Notes: a model not told the origin generated them from the letters alone. DNA of 64,000 nt from Paenibacillus_AB hodogayensis (GCF_039536325.1 NZ_BAAAYO010000012.1:1-64000), one strand, 5' to 3'. Numbered from the stretch's first letter, positions 33,805 through 42,626 are shown. Numbers and translations: made by a program.

Positions 33805-34695
33805 TCAAGGTGTCAGTGCCAGACGTTCCCGGGCAAAACGAATCCACTCCCGCAACGCATAGGACTTATAGCCGTCCTTGCGCCAAATCATCGCCAAATG
33901 CCAAGGTATGCCCGGCCGCTCCAGCGGCACGACCGCGATTTTCCGGAAATCGAGGTTGCGGCATATGGTCTCCGGCAGCATGGCGATGCCGAGGTCGGCG
34001 GCGACCATCTCGCTTATAAAGTCCCACTGCGAGCTTTCGAACACGACATTGGGCCGAAAGCCGGCCTCGATGCAGGCCTCTGGAATCCGGTCGTGCAGGG
34101 CGAAATCCTCGCGGAAAAAAATAAACCGTTCCTCCCTTAGCTCCCCTAGCGGAACAGAATCCCGACCGGCCAGCCGGTGTCCGGGATGAACGAGCAGATT
34201 CAGGCTTTCGCGGACAAAGACGAAGCTGTCGTATGCCTGCATGTCCGTCGGCATTACCACAACCCCGATATCCAGACCGCCGCTCCCTACGCTTCGCTCG
34301 ATCGTCTTCGCCCCGTCCTCGATCAGCTCCAGCTTGATCAGCGGATACGCCTGACGAAACTCCCCAATCACTTTCGGAAAAAAACGCGAACCGGCCATCG
34401 GCGGAAGACCGATACGGATCGTACCCTTCTTCAATTGGACAATGTCGGCCAGATCGGAAGACAAATGCTCGAAGGAATTGACGATCAGCTGCGCCTGCTG
34501 CACGATCGCCAGCCCTGCGTCCGTCGGCTCCACTTGCTTGCCCTTGCGATCGAGCAGGACGACGCCCAGCTCATCCTCGATGCTTTTCACCATCTTGCTG
34601 ATCGTTGGCTGCGTAATGTGCAGCGCATCCGCCGCCCTCGTAAAGCTCCGCCACCGCACAACCTCCAAAAAATATTTCAAATGCCGAATATCCAT
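33805..34695 (-). CDS. LysR-family regulator, CidR-like
   Basis: A 296-residue LysR-type regulator. The N-terminal winged helix (FLEVVRWRSFTRAADALHI, QPTISKMVKSIE) is complete, and the effector domain includes GTIRIGLPPMAGSRFFPKVI and the LNLLVHPGHRLAG segment. It is transcribed away from a cidA/cidB pair with a palindrome and promoter between them, the arrangement of CidR, which in Staphylococcus and Bacillus responds to acetate or pyruvate overflow and activates cidAB. ATG at 34695 follows a GGGAAG-type site. The CidR assignment rests mostly on neighbourhood. Confidence 0.88.
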   Translation of the reverse strand: MDIRHLKYFLEVVRWRSFTRAADALHITQPTISKMVKSIEDELGVVLLDRKGKQVEPTDAGLAIVQQAQLIVNSFEHLSSDLADIVQLKKGTIRIGLPPMAGSRFFPKVIGEFRQAYPLIKLELIEDGAKTIERSVGSGGLDIGVVVMPTDMQAYDSFVFVRESLNLLVHPGHRLAGRDSVPLGELREERFIFFREDFALHDRIPEACIEAGFRPNVVFESSQWDFISEMVAADLGIAMLPETICRNLDFRKIAVVPLERPGIPWHLAMIWRKDGYKSYALREWIRFARERLALTP

Positions 34696-34722
34696 CCGCA
34701 GCTTCCCGCCTTCCATAGACAA

Positions 34723-34743
34723 ATGGAATGACTTTTATTCCAT
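34723..34743. promoter_or_regulatory. Candidate LysR (CidR) operator
   Basis: ATGGAAT (34723..34729) and ATTCCAT (34737..34743) are perfect 7-bp inverted arms spaced by seven bases. This is the size and type of a LysR recognition dyad. It is centred about 54 bases above the predicted cidA transcription start, where LysR activators bind. Confidence 0.6.
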
Positions 34744-34751
34744 ATATGTAT

Positions 34752-34780
34752 TTTACCTATGCCAAGGACGGTTGTATACT
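34752..34780 (+). promoter_or_regulatory. Sigma-A-type promoter of cidAB
   Basis: TTTACC and TATACT are separated by exactly 17 bases, upstream of the cidA ribosome binding site. Transcription would start near 34787. Confidence 0.65.
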
Positions 34781-34802
34781 GACCGTAAAGGTGGCGTTCC
34801 CG

Positions 34803-35177
34803 ATGAAACAGACAATCGCGATCATGCGGCAAATTACCGTGCTGATCGGTTTTTCCTGGTTAGGCACATGGATCTCCGATTTCTTAAATCTGCCGGTGTC
34901 CGGCAGCCTGATCGGGCTTGCGCTCGTCTTCGCGCTGCTGCGGCTCGGCGTCATCCGTCTCGCGTGGCTGGAGGCGGGCGCGAACTGGCTGCTGTCGCGG
35001 ATGCTGCTGTTTTTCGTTCCGGCCGCGGTCGGCGTCATCAGCCACCGGGAGCTGTTCGGGGTAGCGGGAGTTTCCCTGCTGGCAGCCATTGTAGTCGGCA
35101 CGCTGATCGTCATGGGCTGCTCGGGCCTGCTGGCAGAGGCGATAACGCGCAGAAAGGAAGCGGCAAAATCATCATGA
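34803..35177 (+). CDS. cidA: CidA/LrgA family holin-like protein
   Basis: A 124-residue membrane protein with four hydrophobic segments. The family marks are IGFSWLGTWISDFLNLPVSG near the N-terminus, GLALVFALLRLGVI, and LLFFVPAAVGVISHRELF. CidA/LrgA proteins form holin-like oligomers involved in autolysis, or export small carboxylates together with their partner. The ATG at 34803 follows AAAGGTGG. It overlaps the next gene by four bases (ATGA). The LysR neighbour supports Cid rather than Lrg naming, since lrgAB is usually run by LytSR. Confidence 0.88.
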   Translation: MKQTIAIMRQITVLIGFSWLGTWISDFLNLPVSGSLIGLALVFALLRLGVIRLAWLEAGANWLLSRMLLFFVPAAVGVISHRELFGVAGVSLLAAIVVGTLIVMGCSGLLAEAITRRKEAAKSS

Positions 35178-35848
35178 CAGGGATCGCATGGCTCGTTCTC
35201 ACGGTAGCTTGCTACTTCGGCGCACAGCGGCTTTACCGGCGCCATAAACATTGGTATACGTCCCCCATCATCCTCGTTCCGGTGGCGCTGATCGGCGGCT
35301 TGACCGTTACGCACACGTCCGTGGACGTCTACAACGCGGGCGGCGATTGGCTCTCCGATCTGCTGCAGCCGGCAACCGTCGCATTTGCGGTTCCGCTTTA
35401 CAAGCACTTCGCTTTATTGAAAAAACACGCAGCCGCAATCGTGGCCGGCGTCGTACTCGGCAGCTCGGCGGCCGTAGCGACGGCGGTAGGCAGTCTGCTG
35501 CTGCTCCACGCCAGTCCACAAATGATCGCGACTATGATTCCCCGCTCGATCACGACGCCGATCGCCATGTCGGTCTCGCATTCGCTCGGCGGCATCCCTT
35601 CCGTCACCGCCGTCTTCGTGATCGTCACCGGCATCGGGGGCTCGGCGCTGGCGCCCTTGCTTGTCCGGGCTTTGCGCATCCGCGGTCCGGTAGCCAAGGG
35701 CGTGCTTCTCGGCATGGGCGCCCATGGAGCGGGAACGTCGCTCGCCTATGAATGGGGCGGCGAGGAAGGAGCGATCGCCAGCGTCTCGATGATCGTGGCC
35801 GCTCTCGTCACCCTCGCGGTCATCCCTTTAAGCAGCTTCCTTCTGTGA
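35174..35848 (+). CDS. cidB: CidB/LrgB family membrane protein
   Basis: A 224-residue polytopic protein of the LrgB family, partner of CidA. It shows PIILVPVALIGGLTVTH, FAVPLYKHFALLKKHAA, and the conserved core MIPRSITTPIAMSVSHSLGG followed by GIGGSALAPLL and GMGAHGAGTSLAYEWGGEEG. The start at 35174 overlaps the cidA stop codon, with AAAGGAAG about ten bases upstream, so the two are translationally coupled. The frame is open far upstream, but that part belongs to cidA in another frame. Confidence 0.92.
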   Translation: MTGIAWLVLTVACYFGAQRLYRRHKHWYTSPIILVPVALIGGLTVTHTSVDVYNAGGDWLSDLLQPATVAFAVPLYKHFALLKKHAAAIVAGVVLGSSAAVATAVGSLLLLHASPQMIATMIPRSITTPIAMSVSHSLGGIPSVTAVFVIVTGIGGSALAPLLVRALRIRGPVAKGVLLGMGAHGAGTSLAYEWGGEEGAIASVSMIVAALVTLAVIPLSSFLL

Positions 35849-35874
35849 ATCGGCCTTCTCCAGTCCAAGCCGCG

Positions 35875-35904
35875 TAAAAAAGACCGGAAGCGCACTCCCG
35901 GTCT
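35875..35904 (-). terminator. Terminator after the KDPG aldolase gene
   Basis: On the minus strand AGACCGG pairs with CCGGTCT across GAGTGCGCTT, followed by six T. It lies 40 bases beyond the aldolase stop and also separates it from the convergent cidB. Confidence 0.8.
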
Positions 35905-35945
35905 AATCTGTATGTTTGCCGCCACCGCGAACTTGCGGTATCGGT

Positions 35946-36617
35946 TTAGTTTGCGTTCGCTTTCGCTTCGCGATAAGCGGCAACGTATTGAGCGGCTTTC
36001 TCCGCCACAAGCGCGTAATTGCCGGTTTTGACCGCTTCTGTCGTCAGGTCGGAGCCGATTCCTACGGCTACCGCTCCGGCGCGGACCCATTCGCCGATAT
36101 TGGCGAGCGATACGCCGCCCGTCGGCATCACGTTCGCCTGCGGCATCGGTCCTTTGATCGCCTTGATCATCGATGGAGAGTACAGGTTGCCCGGGAATAG
36201 CTTGACGATATCCACGCCAAGCTCCAAGGCGGTTTGAATCTCCTGTATGGTCATCACGCCGGGCATGATCGGAATGCGATACCGGTTGCAGAGGACGACC
36301 GTTTGCGGGTTGAGCGAAGGACCCACCACGAATTCCGCACCGCTCAAGATAGCTGCTCGGGCCGTCTCCGGATCGAGTGCCGTACCTACGCCGATGATCG
36401 CATACCTGTCGCTTTCCGGATCGGAGCTCGAATACCGGCTCGCCAGTTCCTCGATCGCTTTCAAGGCGAACGGCACGGTCATGGTCACTTCAATGACTTT
36501 AATGCCTCCGGCGATGGCCTGCTCGGCCATCCGGACGACTTCCTCCGGCGTTTCTCCGCGCAGTACGGCGACGACTCCTTCGTTGACGATTTGCTGTACA
36601 AGCTTGAGCTTCTTCAT
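35946..36617 (-). CDS. kdgA: 2-dehydro-3-deoxyphosphogluconate (KDPG) aldolase
   Basis: A 223-residue class I aldolase that splits KDPG into pyruvate and glyceraldehyde 3-phosphate. The fold is a single TIM barrel, with GVVAVLRGETPEE at the N-terminus, VIEVTMTVPFALKAIEEL (catalytic Glu), GVGTALDPETA, MPGVMTIQEIQTAL and the Schiff-base lysine in DIVKLFPGN, ending with VMPTGGVSLANIGEW. It is encoded just after the KDG kinase, which makes its substrate, so the pair forms the lower part of uronate (pectin or glucuronate) degradation. The ribosome binding site before the ATG is weak. Confidence 0.92.
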   Translation of the reverse strand: MKKLKLVQQIVNEGVVAVLRGETPEEVVRMAEQAIAGGIKVIEVTMTVPFALKAIEELASRYSSSDPESDRYAIIGVGTALDPETARAAILSGAEFVVGPSLNPQTVVLCNRYRIPIMPGVMTIQEIQTALELGVDIVKLFPGNLYSPSMIKAIKGPMPQANVMPTGGVSLANIGEWVRAGAVAVGIGSDLTTEAVKTGNYALVAEKAAQYVAAYREAKANAN

Positions 36618-36674
36618 AGGTGTTCATCCATCCATTCCGCTTAATATCGCGCCGGGGCAGCCCCGGTACGTAGG

Positions 36675-37658
36675 TTACCGCTCGACATGCGCCTCGTTGT
36701 TAAGCAATGCCTGCACTTGCTCCCAGGTGGGCAGCCCTTCCCAGTCTCCGTAAGTCTGTACGACCATGGAGCCGATCAGATTGCCGAGCCGTACCGATTC
36801 GGCAAGCGAATTATTTTTCAGCAAACCGGCGATAAAACCCGCACAGAAGCCGTCTCCGGCACCGACCGTATCCACGACGCGCTCCGCCTTGAAATACGGC
36901 ACCGATGAGACATTCCCGTTCTCTATAATAAACGTCTTGTCCCCTCCGCCTTTCACGATCGATACGGCGCGCAGCCGCGTGAGTCTGCCGACGATTTGCT
37001 CCCAGTCGTCCGTCTCGTACAGCAGCGCCAGCTCGTCCAAACCCGGCAGGAAGTAATCCGCTTCCTCGGCCAGCTCCAGCAAGCAGGAACGGGCTTCAGC
37101 GAGCGGCCACAGCTTCAGCCGCAAATTCGGGTCGAAGCACACCTTCACGTCGTGCTTGCGCGCCAGCCCGATCGCCGCCATGACCGTCTCCCGGCTGTCC
37201 GCGCTCAGTGCCGGCGTAATACCGGTTATGTGAAGCAGCTTCGCTCCCGCGATATACGCCTCGTCCAGATGCTCCGGACGTATCCGGCTGGCTGCCGAAT
37301 ACCGTCTGTAATAGTAAACCGACGACTTGCCGCCGACCAGTTCGCGGATCATCAGCCCCGTCGGAGCGTCTTCGACGAGACGGGCGCGCGACACGTCGAC
37401 GCCTTCGCCGCGGATTTGTTTTAGCGCATACCGGCCCAGCGGGTCGGCGCCCAACTGCCCAAACCATCCGCACGGGTGTCCGAGACGGGCGAGGCCGATC
37501 GCGACGTTGCTTTCCGCTCCGGCGAACGATTTCTCCAACTGGCCGGCGTATTCGATTCCTTTCACCCCGGTCGGCATCATAAGTCCCATCGTCTCGCCAA
37601 AAGTTACTACTTCCGGCGTCCCAGTCGTGCCGCTGCTGCCATGCCTTCCGTGTGCCAT
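36675..37658 (-). CDS. kdgK: 2-dehydro-3-deoxygluconokinase (PfkB family)
   Basis: A sugar kinase of 327 residues that phosphorylates 2-keto-3-deoxygluconate to KDPG. PfkB signatures are clear: GGAESNVAIGLARLG-like (FAGAESNVAIGLARLGH) near residue 50 and the ATP/catalytic DTVGAGDGFCAGF motif with the base Asp near residue 265. FDPNLRLKLWP is typical of KdgK. ATG at 37658 is chosen with AGGTGG seven bases upstream; two earlier ATGs sit too close to or before that site. A plausible promoter (TTGCTT and ATAAAA) lies between it and bioC. No uronate isomerase or oxidoreductase genes are next to the pair. Confidence 0.92.
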   Translation of the reverse strand: MAHGRHGSSGTTGTPEVVTFGETMGLMMPTGVKGIEYAGQLEKSFAGAESNVAIGLARLGHPCGWFGQLGADPLGRYALKQIRGEGVDVSRARLVEDAPTGLMIRELVGGKSSVYYYRRYSAASRIRPEHLDEAYIAGAKLLHITGITPALSADSRETVMAAIGLARKHDVKVCFDPNLRLKLWPLAEARSCLLELAEEADYFLPGLDELALLYETDDWEQIVGRLTRLRAVSIVKGGGDKTFIIENGNVSSVPYFKAERVVDTVGAGDGFCAGFIAGLLKNNSLAESVRLGNLIGSMVVQTYGDWEGLPTWEQVQALLNNEAHVER

Positions 37659-37714
37659 GCTCATACCACCTAACGAATACCGATTTTGTGCCCATTTTAT
37701 CAATCGTGCACGGT

Positions 37715-38686
37715 TTAAGCAAGGTCCGCCCGCAAAAAAATGCCGAAGCCAAGCTCGTAATCGGTCTCTACGCCGCCACCGGGCGCCGCGAACTTACCGG
37801 TATAGATGCGCTCCATCGTCTCCAGCAGCTTCCTGCCTCCTACGCCGGGATGTCCTCCCACTACCGCGTTGCCGGCGCCGATCCGCTTCACTCCATGCAG
37901 AAACGCGCGAACGTCTTGACTCGTCTCGGTGACGACACGCCCGCTCCATCGGAACGTCCCGTCCGCTCCGGCAAAGCATTCCCTCCACCCGGCCTCCCCG
38001 GCGAACGATTGTCCATGCGGCACTGCGTCGAGCCCGAGCAGCCGTTCCGCTTCCGCGAAGGAGGCGTGAAGCTGACGGAACGTCCCCGGTCCGAACGTAG
38101 AGAAGACGAGGGCGCCTCCCGGACGAAGCAGGCGAAGACAAGCCTGGATCGTACGGTGAGGCGCCGCGAACCATTGGAAGGCCGCATTGGAGACGATCAG
38201 ATCGAACCCCAGCCGCCTCCCCGGCTCCTCCAACCCGCTTCCGGCATCCGAAGCGACGACGCTGAAACTTTCTCCTTCAGCGACGAGCGTCTCGGCGTCG
38301 CCCTCTAGGAACGTCACGCGTTCGTTTCCGTCCGGATCGAGCTGCCAATGGGCCAAATTTTGCCGTGCCGCCGCGATCATATTGGCGGACAGATCGATGC
38401 ACACGAACCGGGCTTCCGGAAGCGCGCGCGCAAGCGCCGCCGTCAGCCGGCCCGTTCCGCAGCCGATCTCCAGAATGCGCGCCTCGCAGCGGTACTCTTC
38501 CCTCCCGGTCCCGGCAGCAAGGTCCAACCTTCCGCTTGCGTTCCGGCCGCGCATCGTTCCCCGCAGCGCGCCAAGCGCAGCCGTCGCCACTTCCTCGGCC
38601 ATCGCCGCCTGGACAACCGCATAGCGCTCATACTCATGAGCATGGCGGTCAAAATGTCTCCGTACCCGCGACTTATCGATAACCAT
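37715..38686 (-). CDS. bioC: Malonyl-ACP O-methyltransferase BioC
   Basis: A 323-residue SAM-dependent methyltransferase that methylates malonyl-ACP so that fatty-acid synthesis can build the pimeloyl chain. Family marks are HFDRHAHEYERYA at the N-terminus, SAM motif I ILEIGCGTGRLTAAL, and SNAAFQWFAAPHRT. There is an inserted Arg/Gly-rich segment of about 25 residues (near 40-65) before motif I, and another near residue 145 (SDAGSGLEEPGR), so it is longer than usual (about 250-280). AAGGAG lies seven bases before the ATG, and the gene overlaps the BioH-like gene by 14 bases. Last gene of the biotin operon. Confidence 0.9.
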   Translation of the reverse strand: MVIDKSRVRRHFDRHAHEYERYAVVQAAMAEEVATAALGALRGTMRGRNASGRLDLAAGTGREEYRCEARILEIGCGTGRLTAALARALPEARFVCIDLSANMIAAARQNLAHWQLDPDGNERVTFLEGDAETLVAEGESFSVVASDAGSGLEEPGRRLGFDLIVSNAAFQWFAAPHRTIQACLRLLRPGGALVFSTFGPGTFRQLHASFAEAERLLGLDAVPHGQSFAGEAGWRECFAGADGTFRWSGRVVTETSQDVRAFLHGVKRIGAGNAVVGGHPGVGGRKLLETMERIYTGKFAAPGGGVETDYELGFGIFLRADLA

Positions 38687-39461
38687 CGGCGATTCTCCTT
38701 AGCTGTTGTGCAAAACGTTCCGGCTGCGTGACGAAAGGGGCATGTCCGGCACCGGGAAATAGGACGGTTTTTCGAAACGGTCCCACAGCAAGAGCCGCCG
38801 GCGGGCATACCGGATCTTCTCCTCCGTGCATCCAGATGACCTCGGGTGCGCCATCCCGCATAGCGATTTCCTCCGAAACGTCCTCTACCGCCCACGCTTG
38901 CGAGCAGCGCTCCCAACGACCGGTCAAATCCGTCTCCAGCAAGTAGGTCAACCCGGCTTCCAAGCCCGCCAGCGTAAAGTCCGTCCGCTTCGCGAGCCGT
39001 TCGGCTACAGCCGGCCAGGTCGGTCGCTCTCCGGGGGAGAGCATCGAATCGGCAAAACGCAGCAGCGTCCCTGCCGGGTCAGCCGTCAATTGGGTCCGCA
39101 TGCGGCGGATGACGCGCCCCGGCCAGCCGATCTCCCGCCGCTCGTCGACGAAGCGCAGTGAAGCGCCGATCAGTACGGCCTGCCCTATCGGCAGCCGCTC
39201 CTTATTCTCCCCGAGCCCCGTCTCCATGGCCAGCTCCAATGCCAGCATGCCCCCGAGCGACCAGCCAAGCACATGCACGGGACCACCCTGGAGGCTTTCT
39301 TCGCAGACAATTTCCCGCAACCGCTCCTTCATCTCGTCTACCGTATGACAGCCTTCATAGCTGAATAACCGATGCCGCGCCTCGGGCAGCCATACGCCGG
39401 GATCGCCCCACACATCCGGCGACATGCCCCAGCCGTGAATCCATAGCCAAACCGGCTTCAT
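38673..39461 (-). CDS. BioH-like alpha/beta hydrolase, putative pimeloyl-ACP methyl ester esterase
   Basis: A 262-residue alpha/beta hydrolase. The oxyanion segment is WIHGWGMSPDVWG, the nucleophile elbow GWSLGGMLALEL (Ser near residue 68), the acid EDPVCPP and the base GAGHAPF. The HGWGM start and small size resemble BioH, which removes the methyl group that BioC adds once pimeloyl-ACP is complete. Its place between bioF and bioC in a biotin operon strongly supports that role. The ATG is one base after the bioF stop, with GGGAG upstream inside bioF. Sequence alone cannot separate BioH from other functional analogues (BioG, BioK, BioV). Confidence 0.85.
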   Translation of the reverse strand: MKPVWLWIHGWGMSPDVWGDPGVWLPEARHRLFSYEGCHTVDEMKERLREIVCEESLQGGPVHVLGWSLGGMLALELAMETGLGENKERLPIGQAVLIGASLRFVDERREIGWPGRVIRRMRTQLTADPAGTLLRFADSMLSPGERPTWPAVAERLAKRTDFTLAGLEAGLTYLLETDLTGRWERCSQAWAVEDVSEEIAMRDGAPEVIWMHGGEDPVCPPAALAVGPFRKTVLFPGAGHAPFVTQPERFAQQLRRIADGYR

Positions 39462-39462
39462 G

Positions 39463-40764
39463 CTAGATCACTCCCAACTGCCGGCCGATCGTCTTCATGA
39501 CGGCTGCGGCCTGTCGCAAATCGTCGTCCCGATGCGTCGCCATCGGGGTCAATCGGATGCGCGCCGTCCCCTCCGGCACGGTCGGCGGACGAATCGGCAC
39601 GGCGGCGACTCCCGCTTCCTGCAGCCGGCTTCCGAACTCCGCCGCACGCTCATTGCTTCCTACCAGGATCGGAATAATGTGACATTCGCTGTCTCCCGTA
39701 TCGAATCCCGCTTCCCGCAGCTCTGCGCGCAGCCGTTCGGCTTTGCCCAGCAGCGCCTTTCTCCGCCACTCGTTCCGGCGCACGTTCTGCCACTGATCGC
39801 GGATCGCATGAACGACCATGGGAGGCAACGCCGTCGAGAAGATGACGCTTCGCGCCTTGTTGATCAAATAGTCGATCACGAGAGCGCTGCCGGCTGCGTA
39901 AGCCCCGTAGCAGCCGTACGCCTTGCTGAACGTGCCCATCTGCACATCGATGCGGCTGGACAGTCCGAGCCGGTGGACCAGCCCGGCCCCTTCGTCCCCG
40001 TACACGCCTCCGCTGTGCGCCTCGTCCACCATCAGCATGGCGCCGTAGCGTTCCTTGAGTTCCACAAGCCGGGTCAAAGGTGCCAGGCTGCCATCCATAC
40101 TGAACACCGCATCGGTCACGATCAGCTTTCTCTTGGCCGGATCGGCTCTTTGCAGCAGCGCTTCCAGATGGTTCATATCCCGGTGCCGGTAGCGGACCAG
40201 CTCAGCCCGGCTCAATAGAGCCCCGTCTACGATGCTCGCATGGTTGAGCTTGTCGCTGAAGACGATGTCGCGCCGGCCGGCCAGAGCGCCGATAATTCCG
40301 ATATTGGCCATATAGCCGCTACCGAACAGCAAACAACGGTCCGCCCCTTTATAGACGGCAAATTCCCGTTCGAAGCGGCCGAAGAACGGGTCGTCTCCCG
40401 CAATGAGCCGCGACGCCGCAGCTCCGGTGCGGACCCCGCCGTACAGCTCCTTCTCCTTCCCAGCAATCCCGGCCCCGGGCCCTCCCCCGATCGCCGGTGC
40501 CGTTCCCGCTCCGAACGACGGTCGGTGAATACCCTCTTCGTCCAAGTCCAATTCCCTCATAGGCTCTCCACCAGCCGCATGCTCGCGCCAGCGGGCGATA
40601 TCCGCCTCGTCGAGCCGGCGGGAAAGTCCCAAGTAATCGTTCGAGGCCAGATTGAGCATCCGCCGGCCGCCCCGCCATATCCAGCCGTCTTCCGCGGCGG
40701 GAATCGATTCCGTCAAAGTCCGGTACTGCCCCGCCGCCTTCAACCGCTCCAACTCGCCCCGCAT
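39463..40764 (-). CDS. bioF: 8-amino-7-oxononanoate synthase
   Basis: A PLP enzyme of 433 residues that condenses pimeloyl-ACP with alanine to give 8-amino-7-oxononanoate. Visible are NLASNDYLGLS, CLLFGSGYMANIGIIGAL, DEAHSGGVYG (Asp) and the PLP lysine in MGTFSKAYGCYG. It is about 40 residues longer than usual because of an insert between the NDYLGLS and TGAAASRLIAGD motifs (REHAAGGEPMRELDLDEEG onward, Gly/Ala-rich). The ATG at 40764 lacks a close ribosome binding site; reinitiation after bioB, 30 bases away, may serve. Upstream frame to 41166 lies inside bioB and is spurious. Confidence 0.92.
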   Translation of the reverse strand: MRGELERLKAAGQYRTLTESIPAAEDGWIWRGGRRMLNLASNDYLGLSRRLDEADIARWREHAAGGEPMRELDLDEEGIHRPSFGAGTAPAIGGGPGAGIAGKEKELYGGVRTGAAASRLIAGDDPFFGRFEREFAVYKGADRCLLFGSGYMANIGIIGALAGRRDIVFSDKLNHASIVDGALLSRAELVRYRHRDMNHLEALLQRADPAKRKLIVTDAVFSMDGSLAPLTRLVELKERYGAMLMVDEAHSGGVYGDEGAGLVHRLGLSSRIDVQMGTFSKAYGCYGAYAAGSALVIDYLINKARSVIFSTALPPMVVHAIRDQWQNVRRNEWRRKALLGKAERLRAELREAGFDTGDSECHIIPILVGSNERAAEFGSRLQEAGVAAVPIRPPTVPEGTARIRLTPMATHRDDDLRQAAAVMKTIGRQLGVI

Positions 40765-40793
40765 CCAGTCCGCGGCATCGGCGCCGCCACCCT

Positions 40794-41786
40794 CTACAGG
40801 GCGCACAGCTCGATCTCGAACCCGAGATCCTCCAGCATGCGGTGGTCGGCGGTGGCCTCCTGTCCCTCGGTCGTCAAGTAATCGCCGACGAACACCGAAT
40901 TTGCCGCATACAATCCGAGCGGCTGCAGCGACCGCAGGTTCAGCTCGCGGCCGCCGGATATGCGGATTTCCTTGGTCGGGCACAAGAAACGGAACAAGGC
41001 CAGCACCTTTAGGCATTTGCGCGGGTTGAGATCGCGCCGGCCGGCGAGCGGGGTTCCCGGAATCGGGTTCAGAAAATTGACCGGAATCGAATCGGCATCC
41101 AGCTCGCGCAGCGCCAGCGCGACTTCCACAATCTCCGCGTCGCTCTCGCCCATGCCGACGATACAACCTGAACAGGGGGACATGCCCGACGCTTTCACCT
41201 TCTCTACCGTATCGACACGATCGTCGTATGTATGCGTCGTCGTGATCCGGTCGAAGTGACCGGCGCTCGTGTTCAAATTATGGTTGTACCGGTCCACCCC
41301 CGCCTCCTTCAGGCGCGCTGCTTGCTCTTCGGACAAAATGCCGAGACAGGCGCATATTTTCATCGGCAGCGTCTCCTTGATTTCCTTCACGGCGGATACC
41401 ACCTGATCCAGCTCCCGGCCGGTAGGTCCGCGTCCGCTGGCGACGATGCAATACGTGCCTGCTTTCAGCTCCATCGCCCGGCGCGCCCCTTCGACGAGCA
41501 CGTCTTTCTCCAGCAGCGGGTATTTCGAGATCGGCGCGTTGGAGACGATCGATTGCGAGCAGTACCCGCAGTCCTCCGGACATAGGCCGCTCTTCGCATT
41601 TATAATCAGGTTCAGCTTCACCTTCTTGCCGAAATACGTCTTGCGCACGCGAAAAGCCGCATGCAGCATCGGCAGCAGCTCGTCATCGTCAGCCTCCAGC
41701 ACGGCCAGTCCTTCCTCCGCGGTCAGCTTCTCGCCGCGCAGCGCCTTCTCCGCAAACCAATCCCATGTGGAACGCAATTCGATCAT
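40794..41786 (-). CDS. bioB: Biotin synthase
   Basis: A 330-residue radical-SAM enzyme that inserts sulfur into dethiobiotin. The 4Fe-4S cysteines are in GLCPEDCGYCSQS (CxxxCxxC), with the NAKS lead-in typical of BioB. Cys and Arg ligands of the 2Fe-2S sulfur donor lie in ICACLGILS, CSGCIVGMGES and the KEIRISGGRE segment, and NFLNPIPGTPL is conserved. GGAGGAG lies about six bases before the ATG, the strongest site in the operon. It is the second gene, 34 bases after bioD. Confidence 0.97.
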   Translation of the reverse strand: MIELRSTWDWFAEKALRGEKLTAEEGLAVLEADDDELLPMLHAAFRVRKTYFGKKVKLNLIINAKSGLCPEDCGYCSQSIVSNAPISKYPLLEKDVLVEGARRAMELKAGTYCIVASGRGPTGRELDQVVSAVKEIKETLPMKICACLGILSEEQAARLKEAGVDRYNHNLNTSAGHFDRITTTHTYDDRVDTVEKVKASGMSPCSGCIVGMGESDAEIVEVALALRELDADSIPVNFLNPIPGTPLAGRRDLNPRKCLKVLALFRFLCPTKEIRISGGRELNLRSLQPLGLYAANSVFVGDYLTTEGQEATADHRMLEDLGFEIELCAL

Positions 41787-41820
41787 TCGCTTCTCCTCCT
41801 GTTTTACACGTATAGTCGAG

Positions 41821-42570
41821 TCAGCCGCCCAGCAATGCCGGCCAATCCAGCTCCCGCTTTACGATAGCGGCCCATTCGGACGTCCCGCCTTCCCCGGCCC
41901 ATTCCGTATAAGGCAGCTTGCCAATAACCGGCACATCGCCGAAAGCCTCGATCATCTCGGCATTTTCCTCCAGACGCTGCGGCTCCGCGTCGCCGGGTAC
42001 CGTTTCGTTCAGCACGACCCCGGCGACGATCAAGCCGTATTGTCGGGCCAACGCTGCCGTCAGCAGCGTATGGTTGACCGTCCCCAGACCGGCCCGCGCC
42101 ACGATCAGCAGCGGCAAATCGAGATCGGCGGCCAGATGGGCCATCAGCTTCGTCGCCGTAAGCGGCACGGCCAGACCGCCCGCCCCTTCGACTAGCAGGA
42201 AGCCGCAAGCGGCTTGTCGCCGCTTTCCATCGTCAAGCAGGGCAGCGTAGTCGACGACTTCTCCTTGTCTTCTCGCGGCCATCCACGGAGCCAGAGGGGC
42301 GGGGTAAGTCAAGCCGGCGATCGATTCCGCCGTCTGAGTCAGACGGCCCTCCTCCGCCAGCCGCCAGCTGTCCGCCTCGCGCGCCGAGGGCGAGGCTGCT
42401 CCGGTCTGCACCGGCTTCCAGACGCCGACCGCATCGGAAGGCGCCAGAGCGCCAAATCGTTCCGCCCGGGGCCAAGCCGGCGGCAAGCGCAGAGCGGCTG
42501 CTATGCCCGCCGTCACTCGCGTTTTACCTACGCCCGTATCCGTACCGGTAATAAACAAGCCTCGATACAT
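41821..42570 (-). CDS. bioD: Dethiobiotin synthetase
   Basis: A 249-residue ATP-dependent carboxylase-like ligase that closes the ureido ring of dethiobiotin. The P-loop is FITGTDTGVGKTRV at the very start, WKPVQTG binds phosphate and substrate, and LVEGAGGLAVPL is the conserved third motif. It is the first gene of the operon, about 57 bases downstream of the BirA operator. bioA, which makes its substrate, is not in the operon and must lie elsewhere. Confidence 0.95.
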   Translation of the reverse strand: MYRGLFITGTDTGVGKTRVTAGIAAALRLPPAWPRAERFGALAPSDAVGVWKPVQTGAASPSAREADSWRLAEEGRLTQTAESIAGLTYPAPLAPWMAARRQGEVVDYAALLDDGKRRQAACGFLLVEGAGGLAVPLTATKLMAHLAADLDLPLLIVARAGLGTVNHTLLTAALARQYGLIVAGVVLNETVPGDAEPQRLEENAEMIEAFGDVPVIGKLPYTEWAGEGGTSEWAAIVKRELDWPALLGG

Positions 42571-42626
42571 ACGCCGAATCCGCCTCTCCGCCCGCTTCGT
42601 TTGTCCACTGTTGATTCCTTTAACTC

